The notes under the pieces: generated by a model | Database searches by the model: none | Seen by the model: only the letters and a program-made list of their open reading frames with translations | Told to the model about the DNA's origin: nothing | Part shown: piece by piece, positions 52,059 to 61,029 of the stretch | How positions within the stretch are numbered: the first letter of the stretch is position 1 | Layout of the letters: each line of letters starts with the position of its first letter | Source of the DNA: Bacteroidales bacterium | GTDB lineage: Bacteria > Bacteroidota > Bacteroidia > Bacteroidales > UBA932 | DNA: 64,000 nucleotides | Assembly (NCBI GenBank): GCA_022648685.1 | Contig: JALCMW010000006.1 | Span: 62,001-126,000, forward strand | Direction of reading: 5' to 3' | Position numbers and translations under genes: made by a program

Positions 52059-53504
52059 ATGAAAGTTTGTGTAGGATTATCCGGAGGTGTCGATTCCAGC
52101 GTGGCCGCTTTGTTGCTGAAGCGTCAAGGTTATGATGTTTTCGCTTTGTTCATGCAGAATTGGCATGATACTGAGGGAACGCTTCATGGAGATTGCGAAT
52201 GGGAAGAAGACCGTTTCGTCGCGGAAATGGTTGCGAGAAAGATCGGCATTCCGTTCTATTTCGTCGATTTGAGCGCCGAGTACCGCAAAAGGGTAGTCGA
52301 TTATATGTTCGACGAATATTCAAAGGGGCGGACTCCGAATCCGGATGTGCTGTGCAACAGGGAGATCAAGTTTGATGCGTTCATGAACGTCGCTTTCAAA
52401 ATGGGCGCCGATGCCGTGGCTACTGGACATTATTGCCGGAAAGAAGAGTTTACCGGTCCGGACGGGAAGCTTGTTTATCGTCTTCTTGCCGGATTGGACC
52501 CGAATAAGGATCAGAGTTACTTTTTGTGCCAGTTGTCCCAGGAGCAGCTGTCAAAAGCCTTGTTTCCGATAGGCGCTATCGTGAAACCTGAAGTCAGGAG
52601 GATTGCAAAAGAAGCTGATCTTCCGTCTGCCGAGAAAAAAGATTCGCAGGGGATATGTTTTGTCGGCAAGGTCGATCTTCCGGTATTTCTCCAGCAAAAG
52701 CTCAAATCCGTTGAGGGTGATATAATCGAGGTCTTCGACGCTTTTTATGACAAAAACGAGCATTACGGTTTTATCAGAAGAACACTTGATTCCCTGTTGA
52801 ACAAAGGATTCGAAGGGGAAGCTCCGATGATTACCGATTATGTCTCCGACAATATTTCTGATGACAGTCTGAAAGTGAATGATCCGCATGAAAAGTCCGT
52901 TATGGGCAATCCTTCTAACGAAGGGGGTTGTTCCGGTGACTCGGAATATGATAAAGACAAGATTGAATCTCTTTCCGATGAGGATTTATTCGAATTGTCA
53001 CTTCCGGTCACTTATGAAAATATAGTTTTCGAGTCGGAAGTCTATCGTAGCGGAAAACACCATACGAAAAAGACGAGATACAAGGAAAATCCTTTCGGCA
53101 AGATTATCGGAAAGCACGAAGGTGCCCAGTTTTACACCATAGGGCAGCGCAAGGGCCTCAATGTCGGCGGACACAAGGATTCCCTTTTCGTGATAGGTAC
53201 GGACATTGAACGCAATGTGATTTATGTGGGAGAGGGCCATACCCATAAGGGACTGTCGCGCAATTGTCTTCGTGTCTCGGTTTCAGATATCCATTGGATA
53301 AGGGAAGATCTGAAGATGGAAGTCCAGCAGATAAGACGTTATCGTGTACGGATACGTTATCGTCAGCCGCTTCAGGATGCTACCCTTATAATGAGGAAGA
53401 ATGGTCTTTATATACTTTTCGATGAGCCGCAGAGGGGAATAACCCCCGGGCAGTTCGCCGCATGGTATGACAATGATGAACTTGTCGGATCAGGGGTTAT
53501 CTGA
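52059..53504 (+). CDS. mnmA: tRNA-specific 2-thiouridylase MnmA, with large insertion
   Basis: 481 residues, about 110 more than usual. N-terminal [20 protein letters not shown] is the PP-loop ATP pyrophosphatase; [17 protein letters not shown] carries the first catalytic Cys and [17 protein letters not shown] the second. It thiolates U34 of Lys, Glu and Gln tRNAs. Between [20 protein letters not shown] (about residue 225) and [20 protein letters not shown] (about 345), where normal MnmA has a short loop, there are about 110 acidic residues with no recognised domain. TAAATTTG boxes lie at 52011-52018 and 52044-52051. Confidence 0.9.
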   Translation: MKVCVGLSGGVDSSVAALLLKRQGYDVFALFMQNWHDTEGTLHGDCEWEEDRFVAEMVARKIGIPFYFVDLSAEYRKRVVDYMFDEYSKGRTPNPDVLCNREIKFDAFMNVAFKMGADAVATGHYCRKEEFTGPDGKLVYRLLAGLDPNKDQSYFLCQLSQEQLSKALFPIGAIVKPEVRRIAKEADLPSAEKKDSQGICFVGKVDLPVFLQQKLKSVEGDIIEVFDAFYDKNEHYGFIRRTLDSLLNKGFEGEAPMITDYVSDNISDDSLKVNDPHEKSVMGNPSNEGGCSGDSEYDKDKIESLSDEDLFELSLPVTYENIVFESEVYRSGKHHTKKTRYKENPFGKIIGKHEGAQFYTIGQRKGLNVGGHKDSLFVIGTDIERNVIYVGEGHTHKGLSRNCLRVSVSDIHWIREDLKMEVQQIRRYRVRIRYRQPLQDATLIMRKNGLYILFDEPQRGITPGQFAAWYDNDELVGSGVI

Positions 53505-53553
53505 TCTTCCGGGAATAAGTAATCGAATCTGATCTTCAGGGATAATCTAGTCT

Positions 53554-54945
53554 TTAGTCTTTTGCTATATTCTTTGCTGCTGAGATTCCGGCGAGATATC
53601 CGGTGGAAAAGGCGGTCTGCAGGTTATATCCTCCGGTATCAGAGTCGGTGTCGAGTATTTCCCCGCAAAAATACAGCCCCTTCTTGAATTTAGATTCCAT
53701 CGTTTTGGCAATTATGCCGTCTGGAGAGATGCCGCCAGCCGTGACAACACTTCGTTCATACCCGACGAAACCTTCGATATCGAATTTCCAGCCTTTAAGA
53801 GCAGCAGCAAGTCCCGACACGCCTGCTGCATTCAGATCTTTTATTTTATTTCCTGATTTCGATACCGGTATTGGATTACATTTGATGAATCCTGTTATCA
53901 GATCCCATGGAATAAGTTTCCCTAGCAGTATTCTGTATTTTTCCTTGAAATTGAGTCTTGCGCTTCTCGAATCATTGCTTATTTCTTTCCACAAAGCGGA
54001 AATCCTTTCCGTAAGTACTTCCATACAGACAGCCGGTTTCATATCTATTGAAACGCAGATTTTGCCTCCGTTGATTATTGTCTTGACGCAGTTCCTGCTG
54101 ACTTCGAATCCTATCGGACCTTCTATTCCGCCGTCCGTGAAATCCAGATCTCCGAATTCATTTTGTATCTCATTTCCGTCGTTATATACCGTTAGCGTTA
54201 CATTTTTCAGCTGTATGCCGCACAAATATTCTCCGTTTTCCGAAAGGGGAGTGCTTCTGTCTATATGCCCTTTGATATCTTTGCCCCCGATCATGTTTTC
54301 AGGAATTGTTTTGTATCCTTTCGGGACTATCGCCGTCAGTGACGGAAAAAGCGGCTTTATCTTATGTCCGGCTTCTTCCGCCCATCTGTATCCGTCACCG
54401 GTCGATCCTGTGCCGGGATAAGAAAGTCCTCCTGTGGCGATGATAAGCCCGGCGGATTCATACGAAGTCCCGTCCTTGCAGTTTATTGTGAATTTGTATT
54501 TTGATGATTCGGTAAAAGCGATGTCTGTTACTTCCCGTTCCGTCTCTATTCTCACGCCATTCCTAAGCGCCGTCCTTACCAAAGTGTCTACGACGTCAAA
54601 TGAGCTATGTGATGCAGGGAAAGCCCTGTCCCCCCTTTCAACAACAGTTTCAAGTCCGTTTTCATTCAGGAATCTTATCATCTTTTCCGGAGTAAGGTTG
54701 TAAAAAGCCGGGCGAACAAGATTCATATTGCTTCTTATGTGTGCTGAGAAATCATTCCAGTCCTTCAGGTTTGTGAAGTTGCAGCGTCCTTTTCCCGAGA
54801 TCATTATTTTCCTGGCCGGGCGCGGCATTTTTTCCAATAATGTCACGGAAGCCGTGATGCCGTTCTTGAAGATTGTTTCTGCTGCTCCGATTGCCGCCAT
54901 AAGTCCGGAAGCACCGCCGCCAATTATTATTATGTCCGATTTCAT
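53554..54945 (-). CDS. NAD(P)/FAD-dependent oxidoreductase, HI0933/BaiN family
   Basis: 463 residues. MKSDIIIIGGGASGLMAAIG is the FAD Rossmann motif; KKI-type KIMISGKGRCNFTNLKDW is the family signature; LIIATGGLSYPGTGSTGDGY and GLYFCGEILDTDSDTGGYNL followed by QTAFSTGYLAG complete the cofactor-binding pattern. Members include the bile-acid enzyme BaiN and proteins of unknown role. No bile-acid genes are nearby, so the substrate is open. It is convergent with mnmA. Confidence 0.88.
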   Translation of the reverse strand: MKSDIIIIGGGASGLMAAIGAAETIFKNGITASVTLLEKMPRPARKIMISGKGRCNFTNLKDWNDFSAHIRSNMNLVRPAFYNLTPEKMIRFLNENGLETVVERGDRAFPASHSSFDVVDTLVRTALRNGVRIETEREVTDIAFTESSKYKFTINCKDGTSYESAGLIIATGGLSYPGTGSTGDGYRWAEEAGHKIKPLFPSLTAIVPKGYKTIPENMIGGKDIKGHIDRSTPLSENGEYLCGIQLKNVTLTVYNDGNEIQNEFGDLDFTDGGIEGPIGFEVSRNCVKTIINGGKICVSIDMKPAVCMEVLTERISALWKEISNDSRSARLNFKEKYRILLGKLIPWDLITGFIKCNPIPVSKSGNKIKDLNAAGVSGLAAALKGWKFDIEGFVGYERSVVTAGGISPDGIIAKTMESKFKKGLYFCGEILDTDSDTGGYNLQTAFSTGYLAGISAAKNIAKD

Positions 54946-54954
54946 TTCAGATTA

Positions 54955-54983
54955 TTGTTGTTTAAAAAAAGTTTGTATATTTG
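54955..54983 (+). promoter_or_regulatory. Promoter of tRNA-Thr
   Basis: A clear TATATTTG at 54976-54983 with a TTG-containing -33 region about 18 bases upstream, 30 bases before the tRNA. Confidence 0.6.
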
Positions 54984-55013
54984 CAGTCCTTTCAGTCTGC
55001 AAGACCGAAAACC

Positions 55014-55086
55014 GCCACTTTAGCTCAGTCGGTAGAGCAGCGCATTCGTAACGCGCAGGTCGTGGGTCCGAGTCCCATGAGTGGCT
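55014..55086 (+). tRNA. tRNA-Thr (anticodon CGT)
   Basis: Acceptor GCCACT at 55014-55019 pairs with AGTGGC at 55080-55085; D-arm GCTC/GAGC; anticodon loop TTCGTAA reads CGU, which decodes ACG; T-arm GTGGG/CCCAT. The CCA end is encoded at 55087-55089. The last pair of the anticodon stem (A with C) is a mismatch. Confidence 0.93.
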
Positions 55087-55093
55087 CCAGAAA

Positions 55094-55116
55094 CCGGATT
55101 AATAGTCCGGCTTTTT
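55094..55116 (+). terminator. Terminator after tRNA-Thr
   Basis: CCGGA at 55094-55098 pairs with TCCGG at 55106-55110 around a 7-base loop, followed by CTTTTT. Confidence 0.75.
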
Positions 55117-55119
55117 GTC

Positions 55120-55581
55120 TCAGTTCGTTTCTATTTCCCTTATTATGGTTTTAATCCTTTTTACGGTCCGTTTGTAATCGTTGAAACATGCCGTTTTCAA
55201 AATCATGTATATTGCCAGGATTCCGATGCAAACCAGAATGTTTTCCGGAAAACGGAGTGATAAAAGGACAGGAATGACGATTATCGGGAGTATCAGCAAT
55301 CTCCAGGACCGTTGCCTGTGTCCTTCATATATGATAAGGGCGAACTTTCCCTTACTCAGGTTTTCAAATTTGCACCTTAAATATTTCTCAGTTGTAAAGG
55401 ACGAATAATCAAGAAAGAATATTCCGTTTCCTTCCATTGATATTTCCGGTTCTTTCCGTATTCTGCAATTCTCCGACAAGATTTTCTCAATCCTTTCGAG
55501 TTCGTATTCATAACTGTTGTCCGAATTATAAAATGCCATTCCGGCATCCATCATCTGGACTTTCGGGTCCGGAGTTTTCAT
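55120..55581 (-). CDS. Hypothetical membrane protein
   Basis: 153 residues, not recognised. Residues about 1-90 are charged and hydrophilic. Two closely spaced hydrophobic segments (LLILPIIVIPVLLSL and ILVCIGILAIYMIL) follow at about 95-130, and the C-terminus is basic (KRTVKRIKTIIREIE). This looks like a small inner-membrane protein with a cytoplasmic N-domain. It is a single gene convergent with the tRNA. Confidence 0.6.
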   Translation of the reverse strand: MKTPDPKVQMMDAGMAFYNSDNSYEYELERIEKILSENCRIRKEPEISMEGNGIFFLDYSSFTTEKYLRCKFENLSKGKFALIIYEGHRQRSWRLLILPIIVIPVLLSLRFPENILVCIGILAIYMILKTACFNDYKRTVKRIKTIIREIETN

Positions 55582-55642
55582 ATCACAAGAAAAATTTCGT
55601 CAAAGATATAAAAATGGAATCTAAATATCTAAATTTGCCTGT

Positions 55643-56719
55643 ATGAAAAGAATGGGAACTGTTTTGATCATATCGCTGCTCTTGGTATCCTGCAGAGGGC
55701 ACCGGTCTTTGCCTTTTTTGCAAGGCGAAGGCAATATGTATGCGAGATTCTTCAGTTTGGCTGACAGTTCGGGTACGGGCCTGGCCATTTCAATATCGCC
55801 TTATGACGGTTCAAGGGACACTTTGAGATTGGATCATCCTCTTGGCAACATAATTTGCATGTCTTCTTCGTATGTCGCAGGCCTTGATGCAATAGGCTGT
55901 GATTCGGTCATTTCCGGAGTGTCAGGATTGCGTTATATATCCAGTCCCGGCATTCGTTCAAGATCGGGATCTGACTTGAATCCTGTATACGATGTCGGTT
56001 ATGAAGCTGCTCCGGATTATGAAAAAATCCTTTCTTTACATCCGGACGTTTTTCTGACATATACTGTTTCGGCTGTCGAACCGCCTTATATATCAAAGTT
56101 GAGATCTCTGGGAGTCAGAGTTTTCGTCTTATACGACCAGATGGAAGGACATCCTCTTGCAAGGGCTGAATATCTAAGGCTTTTCGGTTTTCTTACAGGA
56201 CGTGAGGAGTTTGCTGATTCCTTGTTTGATTCGATTGCGGCCGGTTATAATAATTTGGCGAGCCGTGTGTCCGATTCAGGGGAGAAGATAAGCAGAGTGC
56301 TTATGAACATACCGTATCAGGATCAATGGTTTGTGCCGGGCGGCAAGAATTACATGTCCATTCTTGTCAGGGATGCAGGAGGCTCCATCTTGGGGTCGGT
56401 ACCGGACAGGATGGACTCTTCCACCATATCGCTGGAAGAGGCATACCGTTTATCCGAAAATGCTGATTGTTGGCTGAATGTAGGTTGGTGCCGTTCCTTG
56501 TCCGATCTTGCCGGAATAAAGACATTGTTCTGTTCCTTTCCCTTGAAAAGAATGGAAATTTATAATAATATCCTGAGGACTAGCGGTAAAGGCGGAAATG
56601 ATTTCTGGGAAAGCGGTGCCGTCCGGCCCGATTTGATATTGGAAGACCTCATCCGGATATTGCATCCCGCATGTCTGGATGAATCCGACTCACTTCATTA
56701 TTATATTAAAATCCAATAG
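55643..56719 (+). CDS. BtuF/TroA-like substrate-binding lipoprotein
   Basis: 358 residues with lipobox LVSC (Cys 17). NIICMSSSYVAGLDAIGCDS, YEKILSLHPDVFLTY and ISKLRSLGVRVFVLYDQMEG fit the helical-backbone (TroA/BtuF) class that delivers vitamin B12, heme or iron complexes to an ABC importer. No permease or ATPase gene is adjacent. A TAAATTTG box at 55630-55637 ends 5 bases before the ATG. The last 30 bases overlap the convergent gene. Confidence 0.82.
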   Translation: MKRMGTVLIISLLLVSCRGHRSLPFLQGEGNMYARFFSLADSSGTGLAISISPYDGSRDTLRLDHPLGNIICMSSSYVAGLDAIGCDSVISGVSGLRYISSPGIRSRSGSDLNPVYDVGYEAAPDYEKILSLHPDVFLTYTVSAVEPPYISKLRSLGVRVFVLYDQMEGHPLARAEYLRLFGFLTGREEFADSLFDSIAAGYNNLASRVSDSGEKISRVLMNIPYQDQWFVPGGKNYMSILVRDAGGSILGSVPDRMDSSTISLEEAYRLSENADCWLNVGWCRSLSDLAGIKTLFCSFPLKRMEIYNNILRTSGKGGNDFWESGAVRPDLILEDLIRILHPACLDESDSLHYYIKIQ

Positions 56720-57271
56720 AGGTTCGCCGTCGATATCCCCTGAAATCCGTATTTTTTCATCCGATGTCCCTGTCAATTCTGACAAAGAGGCCAGTTCAGA
56801 TGCCACTATGTCTCCTACCCTCAGGTAAGTAAGCGAGGAAACCTCCGAGATATCCTTTTCTATAATATCGATTATATCAATGTTCCCGTTTCCGTATGTG
56901 AAAATGCTTTTCCCATTTTTGTATAATGAAAATTTGCCTTTACCGCTTTCCGGCATGTTTTTTTCGTACATGGAGGCCGGAAGAAAGGACGTATGGTCGA
57001 TGCAGCAAGCCTGACAGAATCCGGATGTGCCTTTTCCGATGTAATCATCGGGATACAAAAGAATGCCGTAGCTGAACCGTTCGAAATAGCGTGAAGCGAA
57101 CGGCTTTCCTATCGATTTCCCGGCTTTGCATATTCTAGTGAAGAGAACAGGGGCATATGACAGTGACGTTATCGTGTCCGGCACATAAAAATCTTCACTG
57201 TCTTTTTCCCATGTCGTATCCGGTCTGCACAGCCAGAATTCCGATCCGGATTGTCTGACAAGAATATTCAT
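56690..57271 (-). CDS. Hypothetical protein, weak fumarylacetoacetate-hydrolase-like
   Basis: 193 residues from the ATG at 57271, which lies 1 base after the exonuclease stop. FYVPDTITSLSYAPVLFTRI, AGKSIGKPFASRYFERFSYG and the C-terminal KIRISGDIDGEPLLDFNIIM recall the barrel core of FAH hydrolases, but the metal-binding acidic residues seen in that family (ExE, D) are not evident. If related it may have lost catalysis. Overlaps the convergent BtuF-like gene by 30 bases. Confidence 0.55.
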   Translation of the reverse strand: MNILVRQSGSEFWLCRPDTTWEKDSEDFYVPDTITSLSYAPVLFTRICKAGKSIGKPFASRYFERFSYGILLYPDDYIGKGTSGFCQACCIDHTSFLPASMYEKNMPESGKGKFSLYKNGKSIFTYGNGNIDIIDIIEKDISEVSSLTYLRVGDIVASELASLSELTGTSDEKIRISGDIDGEPLLDFNIIMK

Positions 57272-57272
57272 T

Positions 57273-58208
57273 TCAGAAAAGTCTGCCTGTTTTTCCGTTA
57301 TTGAATTTTTCCATAAGATTCTTCCCGGCCTTTTCGAAGTCGTCTCCTTCAAGCGGTTTTGAAGAAATCTCATCCCTGACAGCTTTTTCTTTGCGTTTTT
57401 CGCTTTCGTATTCCTTTTTCAGAAGGGCGAACTGCCTTTTTGTGTCCAGAGTGAATTCCCCGTTCTCAATCCATGCGAAGTATGATGGTTCGGAGAAATA
57501 AACTTCCCTTGCCGTTTTTCCCCTGTGTTTTCCGAAACTTATGACGGGTTCTTTCTTGTCGTTGAGGACAAGTCTTCCTGCATAGTCTGCAGTTTTAGGC
57601 CGTCCTGCGAATGTGGACAAAAAGCTCACGTCGTTTTTCAAGGTTTCGGGATACCTATCCAGTTGGCCTTTCAGAACTTCGAAAGTCGCAATCGTGTCGG
57701 CTTCTGCCGAATGCGCATTTTCAAAATCCTCTCCACCGCAATAAAACCTGTATGCAGCCTTGAGATTGCGTGGCTCCATGGTGAAATATATAGTCTGTAC
57801 GTCCACCATCTTTTTGTCATGCAGATTGATGTCCAGATCTTTATCCTTGTATTTCCTTATCCTTTCTATTTCTTCGGCAAGCATCGGCAAGTCGAATTTG
57901 GAAGAGTTGTATCCTGCCAGATCACTGTCCTTAAGCCATTCTGCAACTTCGTCGGCGATATCGTAGAATTTAGGACAATCTGTCAGTTCTTCATCTTTTA
58001 TCCCGTTTACCGCTTTCGCTCCCGGGGAAATGGGACGTTGGGTATTTGTTTTGTAATCCCACGGGCGGACTCTCCATGTCTTTATCCTCTGTTCGTTGTC
58101 CGGCAATATCTTGACGAAACTCAACTCTATTATGGAGTCGTTAGGAATATTAAGACCTGTGCTTTCTATGTCGAAGAACAGCAGAGGCCTTTCGAGTTTT
58201 AATTCCAT
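57273..58208 (-). CDS. 3'-5' exonuclease, DnaQ-like (DEDDh), with DUF3820-like domain
   Basis: 311 residues. PLLFFDIESTGL supplies Asp and Glu of Exo I, GYNSSKFDLPMLAEEI the Asp of Exo II, and AHSAEADTIATFEVL the His and Asp of Exo III. So it is an active DEDDh exonuclease of the epsilon type. Residues about 215-260 (ISFGKHRGKTAREVYFSEPS and following) look like the DUF3820 / quorum-virulence-factor domain, probably for nucleic acid binding. It lies 19 bases after dnaN on the same strand, which fits a role with the sliding clamp. Confidence 0.9.
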   Translation of the reverse strand: MELKLERPLLFFDIESTGLNIPNDSIIELSFVKILPDNEQRIKTWRVRPWDYKTNTQRPISPGAKAVNGIKDEELTDCPKFYDIADEVAEWLKDSDLAGYNSSKFDLPMLAEEIERIRKYKDKDLDINLHDKKMVDVQTIYFTMEPRNLKAAYRFYCGGEDFENAHSAEADTIATFEVLKGQLDRYPETLKNDVSFLSTFAGRPKTADYAGRLVLNDKKEPVISFGKHRGKTAREVYFSEPSYFAWIENGEFTLDTKRQFALLKKEYESEKRKEKAVRDEISSKPLEGDDFEKAGKNLMEKFNNGKTGRLF

Positions 58209-58227
58209 TATTTTTATATAAAATTAA

Positions 58228-59349
58228 TTACGAAATCGTAATAGGCATAAGGATGCCGCATATCTTTTCACTGTCGGCTTCTTCTTCGGCAGGAACTATG
58301 AGGGCAGCGCGTCTTTCATCGGCGAATTTCATTACTACTTCGTCGCAATTCATATTTCCGAGTATTTCTATAACGAAATTGGATTTGAAGCCGATTGTAA
58401 GATTAGCACCGTTGTAGTCGCACGCCATTTTTTCATAAGCGGCTATCGAAAATCCAAGATCCTGGGCTGAAATTTCCAATTGTCCTTCACTCAGGTCCAA
58501 CTTGATGTGATTCGATGCCTTATTGGCACATACAGATACTCTTTTTACCGTATTCAACATTTGTATTCTGTTGATTTTAAGGATGTTGGCATTATTCTGA
58601 GGTATTACATCCCTGTATTTCGGATATTTACCCACTATCAGCCGGCATACCATGATGGTATTGCCGAATTTGAATAGTACGGTTCCGCTGTCGAAAGATA
58701 CTTCTACATCATCGTCCCTTTTGTCTATGAGTGATTTCAATACAGCTGCGGGCTTTTTGTGCAGAATGAACGATGATTTTTCCGAAGTCTTCATATCTCC
58801 TGCAGTATAACAGATAAGCTTATGGGAATCGGATGCTACCAGAGTGGCGGAATCCGTATCCAGATCGAAAAAGATACCGTTCATTGCCGGCCGTATTTCA
58901 TCGTCGGCCGTAGCATATATGGTTCCCGATATCCCTTCGGCAAGAATCTGTGCCGGGAAAGTCGATTTTATCGCATTCTCGTCTGTGGTCTTTATCTCAG
59001 GGTAATCTTCCGCAGGGAAAAACGGCAGTACGGAGTTTCCGCTGTTCCAGTTGCATTCAAAGGAACTGTCGCTTATCGTCTTGAAGGATACCGGCTGATC
59101 CGGCAACTCTTTCAGCAATTCCGTAAGATGTGCTGCGGGAACGGCAATGCTGCCTTCTTCTTCGGTGTCTTCCACTTCGATAACCGTTCTTAAAGTCAAT
59201 TCCGAATCGGAAGCCGTTATTTCCAATCTGTTGCCTTTGAGGACGAACAGGAAGTTCTCCAATATCGGGTTGGAAGCTTTTACGGGAACGGCCTTTACGA
59301 CATCCATGAGGCCTTTGAGCAATTCTGCGCTTGAAACTTTAAATATCAT
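58228..59349 (-). CDS. dnaN: DNA polymerase III beta subunit (sliding clamp)
   Basis: 373 residues, the normal length for a three-domain clamp. MIFKVSSAELLKGLMDVVKA is the usual start; GSIAVPAAHLTELLKELPDQ, PFFPAEDYPE and the C-terminal LIVPAEEEADSEKICGILMP are family blocks. The terminal segment that binds the delta subunit is present. A -7 box (TACATTTG) is at 59380-59387 on this strand. dnaA is not adjacent, as is common in this phylum. Confidence 0.95.
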   Translation of the reverse strand: MIFKVSSAELLKGLMDVVKAVPVKASNPILENFLFVLKGNRLEITASDSELTLRTVIEVEDTEEEGSIAVPAAHLTELLKELPDQPVSFKTISDSSFECNWNSGNSVLPFFPAEDYPEIKTTDENAIKSTFPAQILAEGISGTIYATADDEIRPAMNGIFFDLDTDSATLVASDSHKLICYTAGDMKTSEKSSFILHKKPAAVLKSLIDKRDDDVEVSFDSGTVLFKFGNTIMVCRLIVGKYPKYRDVIPQNNANILKINRIQMLNTVKRVSVCANKASNHIKLDLSEGQLEISAQDLGFSIAAYEKMACDYNGANLTIGFKSNFVIEILGNMNCDEVVMKFADERRAALIVPAEEEADSEKICGILMPITIS

Positions 59350-59498
59350 ATATTAATAATTTGTTATATCATATTACTACAAATGTAAAAAGATTTTGGG
59401 GAATTATGGCATATAATTTGATTTTTTCCTTTCGGTCAAAAAGAAGATATTTTGACTGTTTGATTGAATATTCAATAATAAATTAAAAATTTATTCAT

Positions 59499-60938
59499 AT
59501 GAAAAAGAATATACTAATTGTCGTACTTTCAGTACTTTTAAGCGGTTTTACCGCATTTTTCGTTGTAAAGGCCGTTACATCCCATGATGTTACAGGAGCG
59601 ACGGCGGCTTTGCCTGACGGTGCCCAATATCGTACGGTCAGTCTTGAAAATACGGATTATCCGGATTTTACTTATGCAGCAGAGTCGGCTCTTGATGCCG
59701 TAGTATATGTAGACGTGACTATGAAAACCCCTGAAAACGAATTCCAGATAGATCCGTTTTTCAAATTCTTCTTCGGAGGCCAGCAGCCGGGGGGACCAGT
59801 TGAACGAGCAAGCGGTTCAGGTGTCATAATCAGACCTGACGGATATATCGTCACCAACAATCATGTCGTGGAAAATGCCACAAAAATCGAAGTCACCCTT
59901 ACCAACAAAAAAACGTTCGAGGCAAAAGTGATCGGGACTGATCCCGCAACAGATGTCGCTTTGATAAAAATAGATGCGGAAGGTCTTCCTACGATTCCTT
60001 TCGGGGATTCCGATAAATTGAGGCTGGGAGAATGGGTACTTGCCATCGGCAGTCCGCTCGGTCTTCAAGGTACGATAACAGCCGGAATAGTAAGCGCGAA
60101 AGGCCGTTCCATGCCGAGCGACGGAAAAGAATTCAAAATAGAATCGTTTATCCAGACCGATGCCGCCGTGAATCCCGGAAACAGCGGAGGGGCTCTCGTC
60201 AATAAAGCCGGTGAACTTGTGGGTATAAATACGGCAATCGTATCCCAGACCGGATCTTATTCCGGATATTCTTTTGCCGTGCCTTCCGACATAGTCAAGA
60301 AAGTGGTTTCCGACTTGATAGATTTCGGTACGGTCAAGCGTGCTTTTCTCGGAATTGTCATGACTCCGATGAACGATAAAATTGCAAAAGATTTGAAACT
60401 TTCTTCTTTAAACGGCGTATATATTAAGGAGGTTGCTAAGGGAAGTGCCGCCGAGAAGGCAGGCATGAAAAGCGGAGATGTAATTCTGGCAATAGATTCC
60501 GTTAAAGTGAACGACGGTTCGGTCGTACAGGAAATGGTCAACAATTACAGACCCGGAGATAAAGCTGAATTTACGGTAGTACGTAACGGAAAGGAAAAAG
60601 TGCTGGATGTCACTTTCATGGGAACCAGTGCGGCTAACGGCAGTGTGGATTCGGATGGAAATGTCGCTTTTTACGGATCCAAACTCGGAAAGGTTTCGAA
60701 GGAGACTCTCGAACGTCTTGGTTTGAAACATGGAGTTGAAGTAACTTCCGTAGGTCCCGGAAAAATGATGAATGCAGGTGCTTCCGAAGGCTTCGTTATC
60801 TTGTTCGTTAACGATATGCCGGTAAGTAAACCCAGGGATGTTGTGGAAATCGCATCGAAAGCAAGAAGGTCGATAGTCATAGAGGGCGTGACTGCAAACG
60901 GCCAGTCCGATTATTTTGCTTTCGGGAAGAATAAATAA
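59499..60938 (+). CDS. degP: Do/DegP family periplasmic serine protease
   Basis: 479 residues with an N-terminal signal or anchor (ILIVVLSVLLSGFTAFFVV). Trypsin-like triad: His in VTNNHVVENA, Asp in DPATDVALIKID, Ser in AVNPGNSGGALVN. Two PDZ domains follow (FLGIVMTPMNDKIAKDLKLS to about residue 370, and LGKVSKETLERLGLKHGVEV to the end); the second is shorter than in E. coli DegP. It degrades or refolds misfolded envelope proteins. A phenylalanine-rich loop (FKFFFGGQQPGG) follows the N-terminal strand. Ends at a strong terminator. Confidence 0.93.
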   Translation: MKKNILIVVLSVLLSGFTAFFVVKAVTSHDVTGATAALPDGAQYRTVSLENTDYPDFTYAAESALDAVVYVDVTMKTPENEFQIDPFFKFFFGGQQPGGPVERASGSGVIIRPDGYIVTNNHVVENATKIEVTLTNKKTFEAKVIGTDPATDVALIKIDAEGLPTIPFGDSDKLRLGEWVLAIGSPLGLQGTITAGIVSAKGRSMPSDGKEFKIESFIQTDAAVNPGNSGGALVNKAGELVGINTAIVSQTGSYSGYSFAVPSDIVKKVVSDLIDFGTVKRAFLGIVMTPMNDKIAKDLKLSSLNGVYIKEVAKGSAAEKAGMKSGDVILAIDSVKVNDGSVVQEMVNNYRPGDKAEFTVVRNGKEKVLDVTFMGTSAANGSVDSDGNVAFYGSKLGKVSKETLERLGLKHGVEVTSVGPGKMMNAGASEGFVILFVNDMPVSKPRDVVEIASKARRSIVIEGVTANGQSDYFAFGKNK

Positions 60939-60962
60939 TTTCTTATACTGCAAATTATAATT

Positions 60963-60998
60963 CTTCCGGGATCTTCTGCAAGGTCCCGGAAGTTTTTT
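60963..60998 (+). terminator. Terminator after degP
   Basis: CTTCCGGGA at 60963-60971 and TCCCGGAAG at 60984-60992 form a perfect 9-pair stem with a 12-base loop, followed by six T. Confidence 0.9.
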
Positions 60999-61029
60999 AT
61001 GTATATATAAGATTTGTTATTGATAGAAT

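Noticed and set aside
53501..53550. Short direct repeat TCTGATCTTC(C/A)GGGA between mnmA and the HI0933-type gene
   Set aside because: Two copies of about 18 bases 27 bases apart, with no further structure; likely a small local duplication.
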